Notes: generated from the sequence alone by a model not told the origin. Counted from the first letter of the stretch, positions 53,004 to 62,326 are shown. The stretch is 64,000 nt of DNA from Pelorhabdus rhamnosifermentans (GCF_018835585.1 NZ_JAHGVE010000006.1:165825-229824), one strand, 5' to 3'. Numbers and translations are program-made.

Positions 53004-54080
53004 TTACGACTTCGCGCCTCGCTCAATGGCATCCCAAAGACCACATAAATAATTAGCTCCTAAAGCTCTGTCATAAAGTCCGTAGCCAGGTCTTCCTTCT
53101 TCTCCCCAAATCATTCTGCCATGATCCGGGCGAATGGGGCCGGTAAATCCAATATCATAAAAAGCCTTCATAATTTCATACATATCGAAAGAACCCTCAT
53201 CAGACTTATGAGCCGTCTCATTAAAGATGCCTGGTTCATGCACTTGTACATTTCGTACATGTCCAAAATGAATGCGGCCCATCTTACCAAAGTAACGAAT
53301 AATTTCCGGTATATTGTTTTCCAAGTTTGATCCCAAGGAACCACTGCAAAGAGTTAGACCATTACTAGGACTATCCACTAAATTGATAATTCTTTCTAGA
53401 TTTTTCTTACTTGTTACAATACGAGGAAGTCCGAATACGGAGAACGGGGGATCATCGGGATGAATAGCCATCTTGATACCACATTCTTCCGCTACAGGTA
53501 CTATGGCTTTTAAAAAGTATTCTAAGTTTTTAAATAGCTGTTCTTCGTCCACATTTTTGTATGCATCGAACAAATTCTGAAGTTCCGTTAACCGCCCTTG
53601 CTCCCAGCCCGGAAGTTCGAATCCATTTGAGTTGGCTTTCATTTCTTCTACTAACTTTTGCGGGTCTTTATCACGAATAATTCGCGCATCAAATGCTAAC
53701 GCTGTGGAACCATCAGGTAACACTTTCGCTAAGTCTGTCCGAGTCCAGTCAAAAACAGGCATAAAATTGTAGCAGACTACTTTAACGCCCGCTTTTCCCA
53801 AATTTCTTAATGAAGTATTGTAATTCTCAATATATTCATCACGTGCTGGAACTCCCAGTTTAATGTCTTCATGAACATTCACGCTCTCTACTGTTTCAAA
53901 AGACAAGCCCACACTCTCTATTTCTTGCTTTAATGCCATAATTTTATCCAGCGGCCAAGCTTCCCCAACAGGAATATCAAATAAAGCCCCCACTACACCA
54001 CGCATGCCCGGAATTTGTCGAATATCCTGTAATGTAATCTTATCATTTTCTTTACCATACCACCGAAATGTCATTTCCAT
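53004..54080 (-). CDS. uxuA: mannonate dehydratase (UxuA)
   Basis: 358 residues. TIM-barrel xylose isomerase-like fold. [40 protein letters not shown] is the family opening. [39 protein letters not shown] and IHFGHVRNV contain metal ligands (Mn2+/Fe2+). [35 protein letters not shown] closes the chain. It dehydrates D-mannonate to 2-keto-3-deoxygluconate. It starts one base after the uxaC stop and is followed by the dehydrogenase. Confidence 0.93.
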   Translation of the reverse strand: MEMTFRWYGKENDKITLQDIRQIPGMRGVVGALFDIPVGEAWPLDKIMALKQEIESVGLSFETVESVNVHEDIKLGVPARDEYIENYNTSLRNLGKAGVKVVCYNFMPVFDWTRTDLAKVLPDGSTALAFDARIIRDKDPQKLVEEMKANSNGFELPGWEQGRLTELQNLFDAYKNVDEEQLFKNLEYFLKAIVPVAEECGIKMAIHPDDPPFSVFGLPRIVTSKKNLERIINLVDSPSNGLTLCSGSLGSNLENNIPEIIRYFGKMGRIHFGHVRNVQVHEPGIFNETAHKSDEGSFDMYEIMKAFYDIGFTGPIRPDHGRMIWGEEGRPGYGLYDRALGANYLCGLWDAIERGAKS

Positions 54081-54081
54081 A

Positions 54082-55530
54082 TCATTTACCTCCCAATAAA
54101 TTCTCTTGCTTCATTTTTGTTATTTGAAATCCAAAATATTTTTTAACATTATTAAAACAAATATCTTGTATAATTCCACCAATAATGTCCCAATCAGCCG
54201 GCACTTCGCCGTTTTCTACCCACTCACCAAACAAATTGCAAAGAATCCTTCTGAAATACTCATGACGTGTATAAGATAAAAAGCTTCGAGAATCCGTCAC
54301 CATGCCAATAAAATGGCTGATTAACCCTACACTACTCAAAACAGACATTTGTTCAATCATGCCCTTTTTATTATCATTAAACCACCAAGCTGTTCCAAAC
54401 TGAATTTTTCCTGGAACGTTTCCTGTTTGAAAATTCCCCATTACCGTACCTAAAACATAATAATCTTTTGGATTAATCGCATATAAAATGATTTTGGGCA
54501 AACATTTGTCACGCTCAAGAGAATCCAGCAACTTAGCCAGCGAATAGGCCATAGAACAATCATTCATAGCATCAAAACCGCTATTCGGCCCCACGCATCG
54601 AAACATTCGACTATTATTATTGCGCATAGGCCCAATATGAAGTTGCATGATCCAACCTAATTGGGCATACTTTCTGCCACAAAATTGAAGAAAAGCTGTT
54701 TGATAGCATTCAACATCATGCTCAGAAATGTTTGCACCTTGTAAAGCGCGTTGAAAAATCTCAGCAATTATATCTTGTGAACTTTCTAAATAAGGAACTC
54801 GTTGTAAACCATGATCTGCACTCCGACAGCCCATATCGTGGAAAAACTGCATGCGCCTCTCTAAAGCCGCTAAAAACTCGCCATACGTAGTAATGTGACA
54901 GCCCGTTACTTTACCAAGTTGTTCCACCCATGGAATAAAATCTGATGAACCCAGTTCCTGGCCTTTATCGGGACGAAACGTAGGCAATACTTGAACTGCA
55001 ATCGTTGCATCCTCGCGAATTCTACGATGATACTCAAGCGAATCTACCGGATCATCTGTTGTGCAAATGACCTTGACATTGGATTTTGAGATCATGGCTC
55101 GCGCACTATATTCTTTAAGTCCTAATAATGAATTTATTTTCTCCCAAACAGCAGGCGCATTTTGTACAGTCAAGGGTCCATATATTCCAAAAAAGCGTTG
55201 CAATTCCAAATGTGTCCAATGATAAAGCGGATTTCCAATACACTTTTCTAGCGTTTGAGCCCATGCTAAAAACTTGTCATAATCATTGGCATCTCCCGTA
55301 ATAAGCCGTTCATCTATACCATTACTACGCATGGCCAGCCATTTATAATGATCACCATAAAGCCATGCTTCAGTAATGTTTTTAAACTGTTTGTTCTCAA
55401 ATATCTCTTTCGCATCTAAATGACAATGATAGTCAATAATTGGCATCGTCTTTGCGTATTCATGATAAAGCCTTACTGCCGAATCATTTTCTAATAGAAA
55501 GTCATCATCCATAAACTGTTTCATGAGCAT
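54082..55530 (-). CDS. uxaC: glucuronate isomerase (UxaC)
   Basis: About 482 residues. Amidohydrolase-like fold: [44 protein letters not shown] is the diagnostic opening (H.H metal ligands), then [32 protein letters not shown] and [24 protein letters not shown]. It isomerises D-glucuronate to D-fructuronate and D-galacturonate to D-tagaturonate. The start is ambiguous (55530 has AGGAAGGATGTGTG, 55524 is next). Cotranscribed with the MFS carrier upstream and uxuA. Confidence 0.93.
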   Translation of the reverse strand: MLMKQFMDDDFLLENDSAVRLYHEYAKTMPIIDYHCHLDAKEIFENKQFKNITEAWLYGDHYKWLAMRSNGIDERLITGDANDYDKFLAWAQTLEKCIGNPLYHWTHLELQRFFGIYGPLTVQNAPAVWEKINSLLGLKEYSARAMISKSNVKVICTTDDPVDSLEYHRRIREDATIAVQVLPTFRPDKGQELGSSDFIPWVEQLGKVTGCHITTYGEFLAALERRMQFFHDMGCRSADHGLQRVPYLESSQDIIAEIFQRALQGANISEHDVECYQTAFLQFCGRKYAQLGWIMQLHIGPMRNNNSRMFRCVGPNSGFDAMNDCSMAYSLAKLLDSLERDKCLPKIILYAINPKDYYVLGTVMGNFQTGNVPGKIQFGTAWWFNDNKKGMIEQMSVLSSVGLISHFIGMVTDSRSFLSYTRHEYFRRILCNLFGEWVENGEVPADWDIIGGIIQDICFNNVKKYFGFQITKMKQENLLGGK

Positions 55531-55552
55531 CACACATCCTTCCTAAATTTTT

Positions 55553-56839
55553 TTATGCCAAGATTTCACTATCTTTTTTTATTACTTTATCTTGTTTTAC
55601 AAAGATCGCTACTGCCAATGCACCGATAATGGCTAACCCGCCAGCCAATAAAAATGCCGGCGTATATTGCCCGGTTGTCTGTACGATCCATCCTGTAATT
55701 GCTGGGCCCATAATACCAGAAATATTTGCTACCCCATGAATAAATCCACTAGTGCCACCCACTCTTTCCGGTGGAACAATATCTTGAATGATAGCCCAAT
55801 AAGTTGTTGCTTGCAAATATAGGAAACAAATTCCCAGGGTCATAAGAACAACCGCACTCATTAAGGTATTAGCCAAGCCAGTCAAAGCAACACAAATTGC
55901 AGCAAAGCTTAAACAGACTACTAACACAACTTTCCGGGAAAATAATAATTTACCTGTTTTTTTGTAAATATAATCGATAAGAAAACTGCCGGCAATCTGT
56001 CCTACAGCACCTGCAATCCAAGGAATCATTGCAGCAATTCCCATTTCCTTGATGCTCAACTGTCGAACATCAACTAGATAACTAGGAAACCACGTCAAAA
56101 AGAAAAACAAAGTGTAATTATAGCCATAAAGACCTACTAATAAGGCTAATATTTTACCCTGCTTAATAACGGACAGTAAAGAAACCTTTTCATGGATCGT
56201 TGAATTTACAGTAATCAATTCTTCTTTACCTTCATTGATCAATGCCAATTCTTCCGGAGTTACAGATGGATGTTCGCTAGGCTTATCCGTAACCGTTTTC
56301 CACCAAATAAGGGTCCATATTATCCCAACTACTGCTAAAATGATGAACGAAGCTTCCCAGCCCCACCATAATGATATAAATGCCACTAATGGTGCGGATA
56401 TAGCAGCGCCGACAGGAGCTCCTCCATTACAGATACCAACAGCCGTTGCTCTTTCTTTTAATGGAATCCAATTGTTCATGGTCTTGTTAGTTGTCGCAGT
56501 GATAGGCCCTTCACCAAGACCAAATATTACCCTACAAAGAAATAACGAGATAAAATTGAAAGTACCAGCTGTAAGGCCACAAAAAATGGACCATACCCCC
56601 ATAGCCGCTCCCATAACTTTCTTAGGTCCAATCTTGTCAGACATATATCCGCCAACGAAATTAAACAACGCATATCCAACAAAAAAACTGCTCAAAATCA
56701 ACCCAGACTCAAAATGACTAAGCTCAAATTTTTTCGATAAAATTGGCAATGCTACAGACATCGCAGACCTATCAACATAATTAATAGCATTCGCTAAAAA
56801 AAGGAAAAGAACAATAGTCCATCGATAACCTTTAAACAT
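55553..56839 (-). CDS. MFS hexuronate transporter (ExuT-like), copy 1
   Basis: 428 residues from the ATG at 56839, which has GGAGGAG before it. 12 helices, ACS-family signature NAINYVDRSAMSVALPILSKKFELSHFESGLILSSFFVGYALFNFVGGYMSDKIGPKKVM. It likely imports D-glucuronate and/or D-galacturonate with H+. First gene of the uronate operon, 150 bp behind a strong palindromic operator and promoter. About half identical by eye to the carrier at 50525-51778, so a duplication. Confidence 0.85.
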   Translation of the reverse strand: MFKGYRWTIVLFLFLANAINYVDRSAMSVALPILSKKFELSHFESGLILSSFFVGYALFNFVGGYMSDKIGPKKVMGAAMGVWSIFCGLTAGTFNFISLFLCRVIFGLGEGPITATTNKTMNNWIPLKERATAVGICNGGAPVGAAISAPLVAFISLWWGWEASFIILAVVGIIWTLIWWKTVTDKPSEHPSVTPEELALINEGKEELITVNSTIHEKVSLLSVIKQGKILALLVGLYGYNYTLFFFLTWFPSYLVDVRQLSIKEMGIAAMIPWIAGAVGQIAGSFLIDYIYKKTGKLLFSRKVVLVVCLSFAAICVALTGLANTLMSAVVLMTLGICFLYLQATTYWAIIQDIVPPERVGGTSGFIHGVANISGIMGPAITGWIVQTTGQYTPAFLLAGGLAIIGALAVAIFVKQDKVIKKDSEILA

Positions 56840-56990
56840 AATTTTTCTCTCCTCCAATTCATAGAATCATTTTAGTCCAATTTTATTGAATTTAAGCAAT
56901 TCAAAATTACCATCCCCTTCTTGAAGCATTGAGCTAAAAATAACGTACTTATATGATAATATTAAGGGTTAAATCATCTTTCTTTTTACA

Positions 56991-57014
56991 TACTACCATA
57001 CTAGTATGGTAGTA
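56991..57014. promoter_or_regulatory. perfect 24-bp palindromic operator of the uronate operon
   Basis: Half-sites TACTACCATACT and AGTATGGTAGTA are exact complements around the centre. It covers the -10 of the MFS-uxaC-uxuA promoter. The most likely binder is the GntR/FCD protein encoded next to it. Confidence 0.6.
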
Positions 57015-57031
57015 ATCAATACTGTTTTCAA
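57003..57031 (-). promoter_or_regulatory. promoter of the uronate operon
   Basis: On the minus strand TTGAAA (57026-57031), a 17-base spacer and CATACT (57003-57008). The -10 lies within the palindrome, so binding there would block polymerase. Confidence 0.5.
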
Positions 57032-57074
57032 TTAATTTCATCAAATCTGAATTATCGAACGAGATATTATAGAT

Positions 57075-57106
57075 AGTCCCGATGATCTACGTAGACCATC
57101 GGGACT
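57075..57106. terminator. inverted repeat/terminator after the GntR gene
   Basis: AGTCCCGATGATCTAC and GTAGACCATCGGGACT, 16-bp arms with one mismatch and no loop. The T-run is poor. It lies 30 bp past the GntR stop. Confidence 0.55.
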
Positions 57107-57135
57107 AGCTAGCTTCAATTGCGACTCATTTTTCC

Positions 57136-57843
57136 TTATATTTTTTCCACCAATTTCTTCTGTTTAAAATAATCGGGATAATCCTTTAAAAGTTCATTTA
57201 AATCAAAAGTCACTTTATTAATGTGAAGATAAATCATCTCACTTCCAAGCTGAACATCCTGTTCTTGAATAGCACGAATCAGTTCGCTGTGTTGCTGCCA
57301 AATTCGCGGCATATCATGTCCGTTAGCCACATTCAACATTCGTACACGATTATAATGGGTATGTAATTGCTGAATGACAGACCAAACGCGTGTTTTTTTA
57401 CAACCTTCAAAAATGGTACTATGCAATGCATCATCGAGTTCAAAAAATTTCAAAGGATTTTGATCTTCAATACATTCTTTTTGCAATGCAAGACACGCTT
57501 GTAACTTCACTAATTGATCGCTGGGGAATTCTTTACAAGCTAGTTTAATCACTTCTTTTTCAACAGTTTCACGCAAAAATTTTGATTCCTTAACATGTTC
57601 CAAATCAATGAGCGATACATAGGTTCCTTTCTGGGGAACGACATCTAATAAATATTCCTGAGACAATCGAATAAAAGCTTCTCTCACCGGCGTTCTACTG
57701 ACATTTAATAAAACAGCAATATCTTTTTCAGATAGAGCACTACCTGGTAAAAGTTTTAACTGCATAATATTGGCTTTTAAAACCCGATAGACGTACTCGC
57801 GAGTTGATTCATGTGCTACTGGTTCAATCATATCCACATCCAT
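57136..57843 (-). CDS. GntR family regulator, FCD type (UxuR/ExuR-like)
   Basis: 235 residues. The N-terminal winged HTH runs through YVYRVLKANIMQLKLLPGSALSEKDIAVLLNVSRTPVREAFIRLSQEYLLDVVPQKGTYVSLID. The C-terminal helical FCD domain has D..LH..I (ELDDALHSTIFEG) and HSELIRAIQEQD with metal/ligand His residues. It is adjacent to the uronate operon and its palindrome, so it is the probable hexuronate-responsive repressor. GGGGAACAAGC precedes the ATG. Confidence 0.88.
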   Translation of the reverse strand: MDVDMIEPVAHESTREYVYRVLKANIMQLKLLPGSALSEKDIAVLLNVSRTPVREAFIRLSQEYLLDVVPQKGTYVSLIDLEHVKESKFLRETVEKEVIKLACKEFPSDQLVKLQACLALQKECIEDQNPLKFFELDDALHSTIFEGCKKTRVWSVIQQLHTHYNRVRMLNVANGHDMPRIWQQHSELIRAIQEQDVQLGSEMIYLHINKVTFDLNELLKDYPDYFKQKKLVEKI

Positions 57844-57945
57844 GCTTGTTCCCCGATTCCTTACATATTTGTATCAAATGTACTATAGAATTCATCGATA
57901 TGTCAACCAACGGCTCCAGGCAAAATATGCACGCCACTACCAGAC

Positions 57946-57985
57946 AACAATTGTTCTTTTAAATATTTTTTCTAGAACAATTGTT
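57946..57985. repeat. paired AACAATTGTT palindromes
   Basis: AACAATTGTTCT and AGAACAATTGTT are exact complements separated by 16 AT-rich bases, and each arm contains the palindrome AACAATTGTT. It lies between the GntR gene and the aro leader. It reads as two operator-like sites or as a hairpin. Confidence 0.4.
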
Positions 57986-58038
57986 AACACTTTTTAATAT
58001 ATTTCACCTGTTTATATAAAAAAATGTTTCGTTACTGC

Positions 58039-58067
58039 TTGACAGAGATTGCTTCTTTTCATATAAT
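58039..58067 (+). promoter_or_regulatory. sigma-70/A consensus promoter of the aro operon
   Basis: Perfect TTGACA (58039-58044), a 17-base spacer and perfect TATAAT (58062-58067). Transcription should begin near 58074, 40 bp before a small ORF and 300 bp before aroA. Confidence 0.75.
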
Positions 58068-58113
58068 AAGGTGAATAAATTGATTTTTTCTCTGTGCAGG
58101 AGGCTATTCCCCG

Positions 58114-58248
58114 ATGATTACTCACTTAAACAAAACAATTACAAAACAATATTATTACTTTTTTAGCTGGGGCTACTTTTTTAGCGCTGGCTATTTTGGT
58201 TGGAAAAAATTGAATAGATTGTCGTTAAGTGAGGCCTCAGCAATATAA
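58114..58248 (+). CDS. aromatic-rich leader peptide of the aroA-aroC-aroK operon
   Basis: 44 codons with a good ribosome site (CAGGAGGCTATTCCCCG). After MITHLNKTITKQ comes YYYFFSWGYFFSAGYFGW (residues 13-30), 12 of 18 residues aromatic: five Tyr, five Phe, two Trp. These are the three end products of the shikimate pathway encoded directly downstream. The block is built of near-repeats (YFFSWG, YFFSAG, YFGW). A consensus promoter precedes it and an intrinsic terminator follows it before aroA. Ribosome stalling at these codons on aromatic starvation could release the terminator, as in trpL/pheL-type attenuation. A plain membrane microprotein is the alternative. Confidence 0.7.
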   Translation: MITHLNKTITKQYYYFFSWGYFFSAGYFGWKKLNRLSLSEASAI

Positions 58249-58288
58249 TATACGCGTAAACAAAACAGAATAGAAAAGCGCTATATAA

Positions 58289-58316
58289 AAGAGACTCATG
58301 TGAGTCTCTTTTTTTA
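58289..58316 (+). terminator. leader terminator (attenuator) before aroA
   Basis: AAGAGACTCA and TGAGTCTCTT with a TG loop, then TTTTTTT: a 10-bp stem 60 bp before the aroA start. It lies inside the transcript from the 58039 promoter, so it must be read through for aro expression. An AGCGCT at 58277-58282 just upstream can pair with AGCGCT at 58183-58188 inside the leader ORF. Confidence 0.75.
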
Positions 58317-58375
58317 TCTATAAAATATTCATGGTAGAAAATAATAACATAATCGAACGATAGAAAGAGGGTTCT

Positions 58376-59638
58376 ATGATGGCTACTATAACAATCATCC
58401 CCAATTTGTTAAGCGGAAATATTCACATTCCCCCATCCAAAAGTCTTTCGCACCGTGCAGTAATTTGTGCCGCCCTGGCAAATGGGACATCCTGTATTAA
58501 AGGTCTTATATTTTCCGATGATATTACTGCAACAATCGATGCAATGAAAGCCCTGGGTACGGAAATCTCCCAAGAAAAGGACAGTGTCCTCATCCGTTCC
58601 AACGGAAGCCTAACACCGCAAAAAGACATTATTGATTGCTGTGAATCAGGTTCTACGTTACGCTTTCTCATTCCTCTTGCTCTGACAAACCATTCCATCA
58701 CATTTACTGGGCGAGGCAAACTCATTGAACGCCCCTTAGATACTTATTACAAAATATTTGACGAGCAACAGATTGCTTATCAAACGACACAAGGCAACCT
58801 TCCCTTATCTGTTACAGGACAACTAAAACCCGGATACTTTCGGTTACGCGGAGATATTAGTTCTCAGTTTATTACTGGACTATTATTCACCCTGCCGCGT
58901 CTTGAAAGCAATTCAAAAATTAATCTTACAACGCCCTTAGAATCGCAAGGTTACATTGATTTAACGTTAACTATGCTAGAACGGTTTGGTATTCACGTAA
59001 CAAATAATGACTACCAAGAGTTTATCATTCCAGGCAATCAGCGCTATACTAGCCAAAATTACCATGTTGAGGGAGACTATTCGCAAGCTGCCTTCTGGCT
59101 GGCAGCCGGACTTATAGGTTCTTCTGTCTGTTGCTTAGATCTAAATCCGCATTCCGTGCAAGGTGACAAAGTCATTATTGATATTTTAAACAAACTAGGC
59201 GGAAATATTACTTTTGGTACAAATTCAATAACCGCCACACCTAGTAAAACGTCAGGAATCGAAATCAATGCGGCTCAGTGTCCTGATTTAGTGCCTATTT
59301 TAGCTGTATTAGCCGCAGTCAGCGAGGGAACGACTCATATTGTTCAAGCAGGCCGACTGCGGTTAAAAGAATCAGATCGGCTGCATGCCATTACACAAGA
59401 ACTCAATAAACTTGGCGCTGATATTCATGAAGGCAGTGATTTTCTCACTATCCAGGGTCGCAAAGAATTGACTGGGGGCATTGTGGATAGCTGGAATGAT
59501 CACCGCATTGCCATGGCCCTTGCCATTGCTTCGCTTCGCTGCCATGAGTCAGTAACCATTCAAAACAGCAGCTGTGTTAATAAATCTTATCCTGATTTTT
59601 GGAAAGACTTTGCGGAGCTAGGAGGGAAAATTAAATGA
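58376..59638 (+). CDS. aroA: 3-phosphoshikimate 1-carboxyvinyltransferase (EPSP synthase)
   Basis: 420 residues. It joins PEP to shikimate-3-phosphate. Motifs are IHIPPSKSLSHRAVICAALANGTS (PSKSxxHR), DCCESGSTLRFLIPLAL, RLRLKESDRLHAI and SWNDHRIAMALAIASL. GNAGT-equivalent residues are ESGSTLRF. First structural gene of the operon. It starts at tandem ATGs 58376/58379 after AAAGAGGG. Overlaps aroC by 4 bp (ATGA). Expression probably depends on the leader attenuator upstream. Confidence 0.95.
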   Translation: MMATITIIPNLLSGNIHIPPSKSLSHRAVICAALANGTSCIKGLIFSDDITATIDAMKALGTEISQEKDSVLIRSNGSLTPQKDIIDCCESGSTLRFLIPLALTNHSITFTGRGKLIERPLDTYYKIFDEQQIAYQTTQGNLPLSVTGQLKPGYFRLRGDISSQFITGLLFTLPRLESNSKINLTTPLESQGYIDLTLTMLERFGIHVTNNDYQEFIIPGNQRYTSQNYHVEGDYSQAAFWLAAGLIGSSVCCLDLNPHSVQGDKVIIDILNKLGGNITFGTNSITATPSKTSGIEINAAQCPDLVPILAVLAAVSEGTTHIVQAGRLRLKESDRLHAITQELNKLGADIHEGSDFLTIQGRKELTGGIVDSWNDHRIAMALAIASLRCHESVTIQNSSCVNKSYPDFWKDFAELGGKIK

Positions 59639-60702
59639 GTGCTACATGGGGTAGAAAAGTTCGTTATACTATTTTTGGTGAAAGCCATGGCAAAGGCATC
59701 GGCATGACTATCGATGGATTACCGCCGGGACTCATGATTAACTGGGATGACGTAACAAAAGAACTAGCGAGACGCGCCCCCGGAAACAGTCCTCTTGCCA
59801 CGTCACGCCGTGAAACGGATCATTTTATCCTCTTGAGCGGTTTATTCCAGGGAAAAACAGCAGGCACGCCTTTATGCGCTATGATTGAAAATCACAATCA
59901 GCACTCGGCAGATTATGAAACGGCTATCCAAAAATTCCGTCCCAGCCATGCCGACTATGCCGGTCATGTCAAATACAAAGGTTATAATGATCCACGTGGC
60001 GGAGGACATTTTTCCGGACGACTCACGGCGCCGCTCGTTTTTGCCGGCGCCATTATCAAACAGCTACTACTCCAACAAAAGATTATCATTGGCTCACATA
60101 TCGAACGTATTGGCAGCATTTCCGAACCCCGCTTTGATGCTGTTACTGTAGATGAAAAGTCACTTTTAAGGCTGAACCAACAAAAATTTGCTGTACTAGA
60201 TCCAATAATCGGAGAAGAGATGCAAAATACTATTCTCGCAGCAAAAGCAGACAATGACTCCGTGGGAGGCGTCATTGAAACAGCAGCCATTCATTTATCA
60301 GCTGGGTGGGGAGATCCTTTTTTTGATTCATTAGAAAGCACTTTATCTCATCTACTTTTTTCCATTCCCGCTGTAAAGGGCATAGAATTTGGGGCAGGCT
60401 TTGAATTTGCTGCAATGTACGGCAGTACAGCAAATGACGCCATGCAGTGCCAAGATGGCAGGATTCAGACAACTACCAATCACAATGGTGGCATTACAGG
60501 CGGTATTACAAATGGCATGCCTCTTATTTTCCGCGTAGCTATAAAACCCACACCTTCTATTAGCCAAAAACAGCACACAGTCAACGCGCAGGGTGAAAAC
60601 ATTCTTCTTTCTACCATTGGCCGTCATGATCCATGTATTGTTCCACGAGCGGTCCCTGTTGTAGAAGCTGTAACGGCACTCGCGCTTTGGGAGATGATAT
60701 AA
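59635..60702 (+). CDS. aroC: chorismate synthase
   Basis: 355 residues. It eliminates phosphate from EPSP to give chorismate using reduced FMN. Diagnostic motifs are [46 protein letters not shown], and [16 protein letters not shown] near the end. [12 protein letters not shown] lines the FMN pocket. The start lies in the aroA stop (ATGA) and the stop shares a base with the aroK start, so all three genes are coupled. Confidence 0.95.
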   Translation: MSATWGRKVRYTIFGESHGKGIGMTIDGLPPGLMINWDDVTKELARRAPGNSPLATSRRETDHFILLSGLFQGKTAGTPLCAMIENHNQHSADYETAIQKFRPSHADYAGHVKYKGYNDPRGGGHFSGRLTAPLVFAGAIIKQLLLQQKIIIGSHIERIGSISEPRFDAVTVDEKSLLRLNQQKFAVLDPIIGEEMQNTILAAKADNDSVGGVIETAAIHLSAGWGDPFFDSLESTLSHLLFSIPAVKGIEFGAGFEFAAMYGSTANDAMQCQDGRIQTTTNHNGGITGGITNGMPLIFRVAIKPTPSISQKQHTVNAQGENILLSTIGRHDPCIVPRAVPVVEAVTALALWEMI

Positions 60703-61244
60703 TGAAAATGAATTTGTATGCAAATAACGTTGTATTAATCGGCATGCCTGGCTGTGGTAAATCTTCAATAGGCTCGCTGCTCGCTCCGGCACTCAAAATG
60801 AAATTTTATGATGTAGACCGTTATATCGAAAAAAAAGAACAGCAAAGCGTTGCTGAACTTTTTTCACATGGCGAAGATCATTTTCGTCAAATCGAAAGTC
60901 AGGCCATTTTCGACATTTACAACAAGTCCTCGATTGTTATCGCAACAGGCGGCGGTGTTGTGACACGACATCAAAATATGGTACTTCTGCAACAACAAGG
61001 CATTATTTTTTATATTGAACGTTCCATTGAGATGATTATCGATTCCCTTGGTGCAGCTGAACATCGCCCCTTACTTGCCGGCAATGTTCAGCGCATTTAC
61101 ACCTTATATGAACAGCGAAAACATCTTTACGAAAAATATGGTCACTATCGAATTTCAAACAACGAATCTTGCCAAGCGGCTGTAGAAAAGATCCAAGCAA
61201 AGTTACTGGAGCACATACAAATAGAAACAAGACAAGAATGTTAA
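60702..61244 (+). CDS. aroK: shikimate kinase
   Basis: 180 residues from the ATG at 60702. The open frame upstream overlaps aroC without a ribosome site, whereas GGGAGATGATATA precedes this ATG. Walker A is GMPGCGKSSIG, then DVDRYIEKK, FRQIESQ and ATGGGVV (shikimate-binding GGG), then lid RPLLAG. It phosphorylates shikimate with ATP. The last codons overlap the stop of the convergent cobT gene and form one arm of a terminator. Confidence 0.93.
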   Translation: MKMNLYANNVVLIGMPGCGKSSIGSLLAPALKMKFYDVDRYIEKKEQQSVAELFSHGEDHFRQIESQAIFDIYNKSSIVIATGGGVVTRHQNMVLLQQQGIIFYIERSIEMIIDSLGAAEHRPLLAGNVQRIYTLYEQRKHLYEKYGHYRISNNESCQAAVEKIQAKLLEHIQIETRQEC

Positions 61245-61266
61245 TCTTTAACATTCTTGTCTTGTT
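61226..61266. terminator. bidirectional terminator made from aroK and cobT codons
   Basis: AACAAGACAAGAATGTTAA (61226-61244) and TTAACATTCTTGTCTTGTT (61248-61266) are exact 19-bp complements with a 3-base loop. The arms are the last codons and stops of the two convergent genes. Confidence 0.75.
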
Positions 61267-62326
61267 TTAAAGCGCCTGGGCCATCTTGAGCAACAGCTAC
61301 CTGCGCAGTGCCAAAAGTTTTCATATCATTTAAAACATGTAAAGATGCATTTATGAGAGACATGCCTAAAGCTGCCCCTGTTCCTTCACCTAAATTCATC
61401 TGCAGCTGTAAATAAGCTGGTATATGTAAACATTCCAGCGCTTCCTGATGTGCAGGCTCCATAGCAAACTGTGATCCAATCAGATATTCTTGAACAGTCG
61501 GAGCCAATTGTACGGCAATAAGCGCTGCGGCACTTGTTACGAGTCCATCAAGCACAACTGCCGCACCGCCAGCAGCTGCACCAAGTATGACTCCAACTAA
61601 ACCAGCAATTTCAAAACCACCGACCTTGCTTAGCACGTCAAGAGCATCCTGCTTATCCGGACAATTGACTGTCAGCGCTGTTTTTAGCAGCTCAATTTGT
61701 CTGTTTCCAGATAAATTGATTGCTGTGTTGGAGTTTACAAGATCACTCAGCGGTTTTTCACTATAACAAGCAACAAGAGCCATTCCTGACAGATTATTTG
61801 CTCTGCCGATGTCACCTAAGCCAAAAATATGCGTTCCCTGCCTCCTTTCTATCTGAGCTATTTTGATGCCAACCTCGATGGCCTGTACCGTTTGAATTCG
61901 AGTCATTGCCGCTTGCTTGAGAATGTTTTTCGTTCCATAGGCAATTTTCTCATGATAAACGAACTGAGAAGTTGGCAAATCAGCAGCTACACCGACGTCA
62001 ACAACACCCCACTTAGCCGCTGCATGATCCGCAAAAACCTTGATAGCTGCACGGCCTGTACAACAATCATTGATTCTTTGCACTGTTGATTCACGTAAAT
62101 CGGGGGGAATGGCCTCGGTTATGCCATGATCCCCTGCCATAATAATAATACTCTTCTTTAAATCGTGTGGCCGTGGGGTACCTGTGATGCCTGCTAGTTT
62201 CTTAGCAAGGTGTTCAAATGAATGAAGACTGCCTAGCGGCTTGGTCAAGTTGTCCAGTCGCAACTGACATTTTTCCATGGCTTCTTCATCTAAGGGTTTT
62301 ATCGAAGTAATAACCTGGTCAAGCAT
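61241..62326 (-). CDS. cobT: CobT-family phosphoribosyltransferase, second of a tandem pair (ArsA/ArsB-like)
   Basis: 361 residues. CobT transfers phosphoribose from nicotinate mononucleotide to the lower-ligand base of cobamides. The nucleotide-site motifs MAGDHGITE and VDVGVAADL are kept, and the catalytic Glu is present in LGEGTGA (312-318). The usually strict LGEMGIGNTT motif is changed to LGDIGRANN (170-177), altering one acidic residue of the active site. The gene overlaps a second cobT homologue upstream by 8 bp (start GGAGGAATGAATC). Two fused-by-operon CobT homologues make the ArsAB heterodimer that activates phenol and p-cresol in Sporomusa. By that precedent, this one may be a specialised subunit. 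Confidence 0.88.
   Translation of the reverse strand: MLDQVITSIKPLDEEAMEKCQLRLDNLTKPLGSLHSFEHLAKKLAGITGTPRPHDLKKSIIIMAGDHGITEAIPPDLRESTVQRINDCCTGRAAIKVFADHAAAKWGVVDVGVAADLPTSQFVYHEKIAYGTKNILKQAAMTRIQTVQAIEVGIKIAQIERRQGTHIFGLGDIGRANNLSGMALVACYSEKPLSDLVNSNTAINLSGNRQIELLKTALTVNCPDKQDALDVLSKVGGFEIAGLVGVILGAAAGGAAVVLDGLVTSAAALIAVQLAPTVQEYLIGSQFAMEPAHQEALECLHIPAYLQLQMNLGEGTGAALGMSLINASLHVLNDMKTFGTAQVAVAQDGPGALKQDKNVKD

Noticed and set aside
58150-58200. Leader ORF as a transmembrane toxin peptide
   Set aside because: Aromatic-rich hydrophobic peptides can be type I toxins, but no antisense RNA or second gene is visible and the promoter-ORF-terminator-aroA order explains the composition better.
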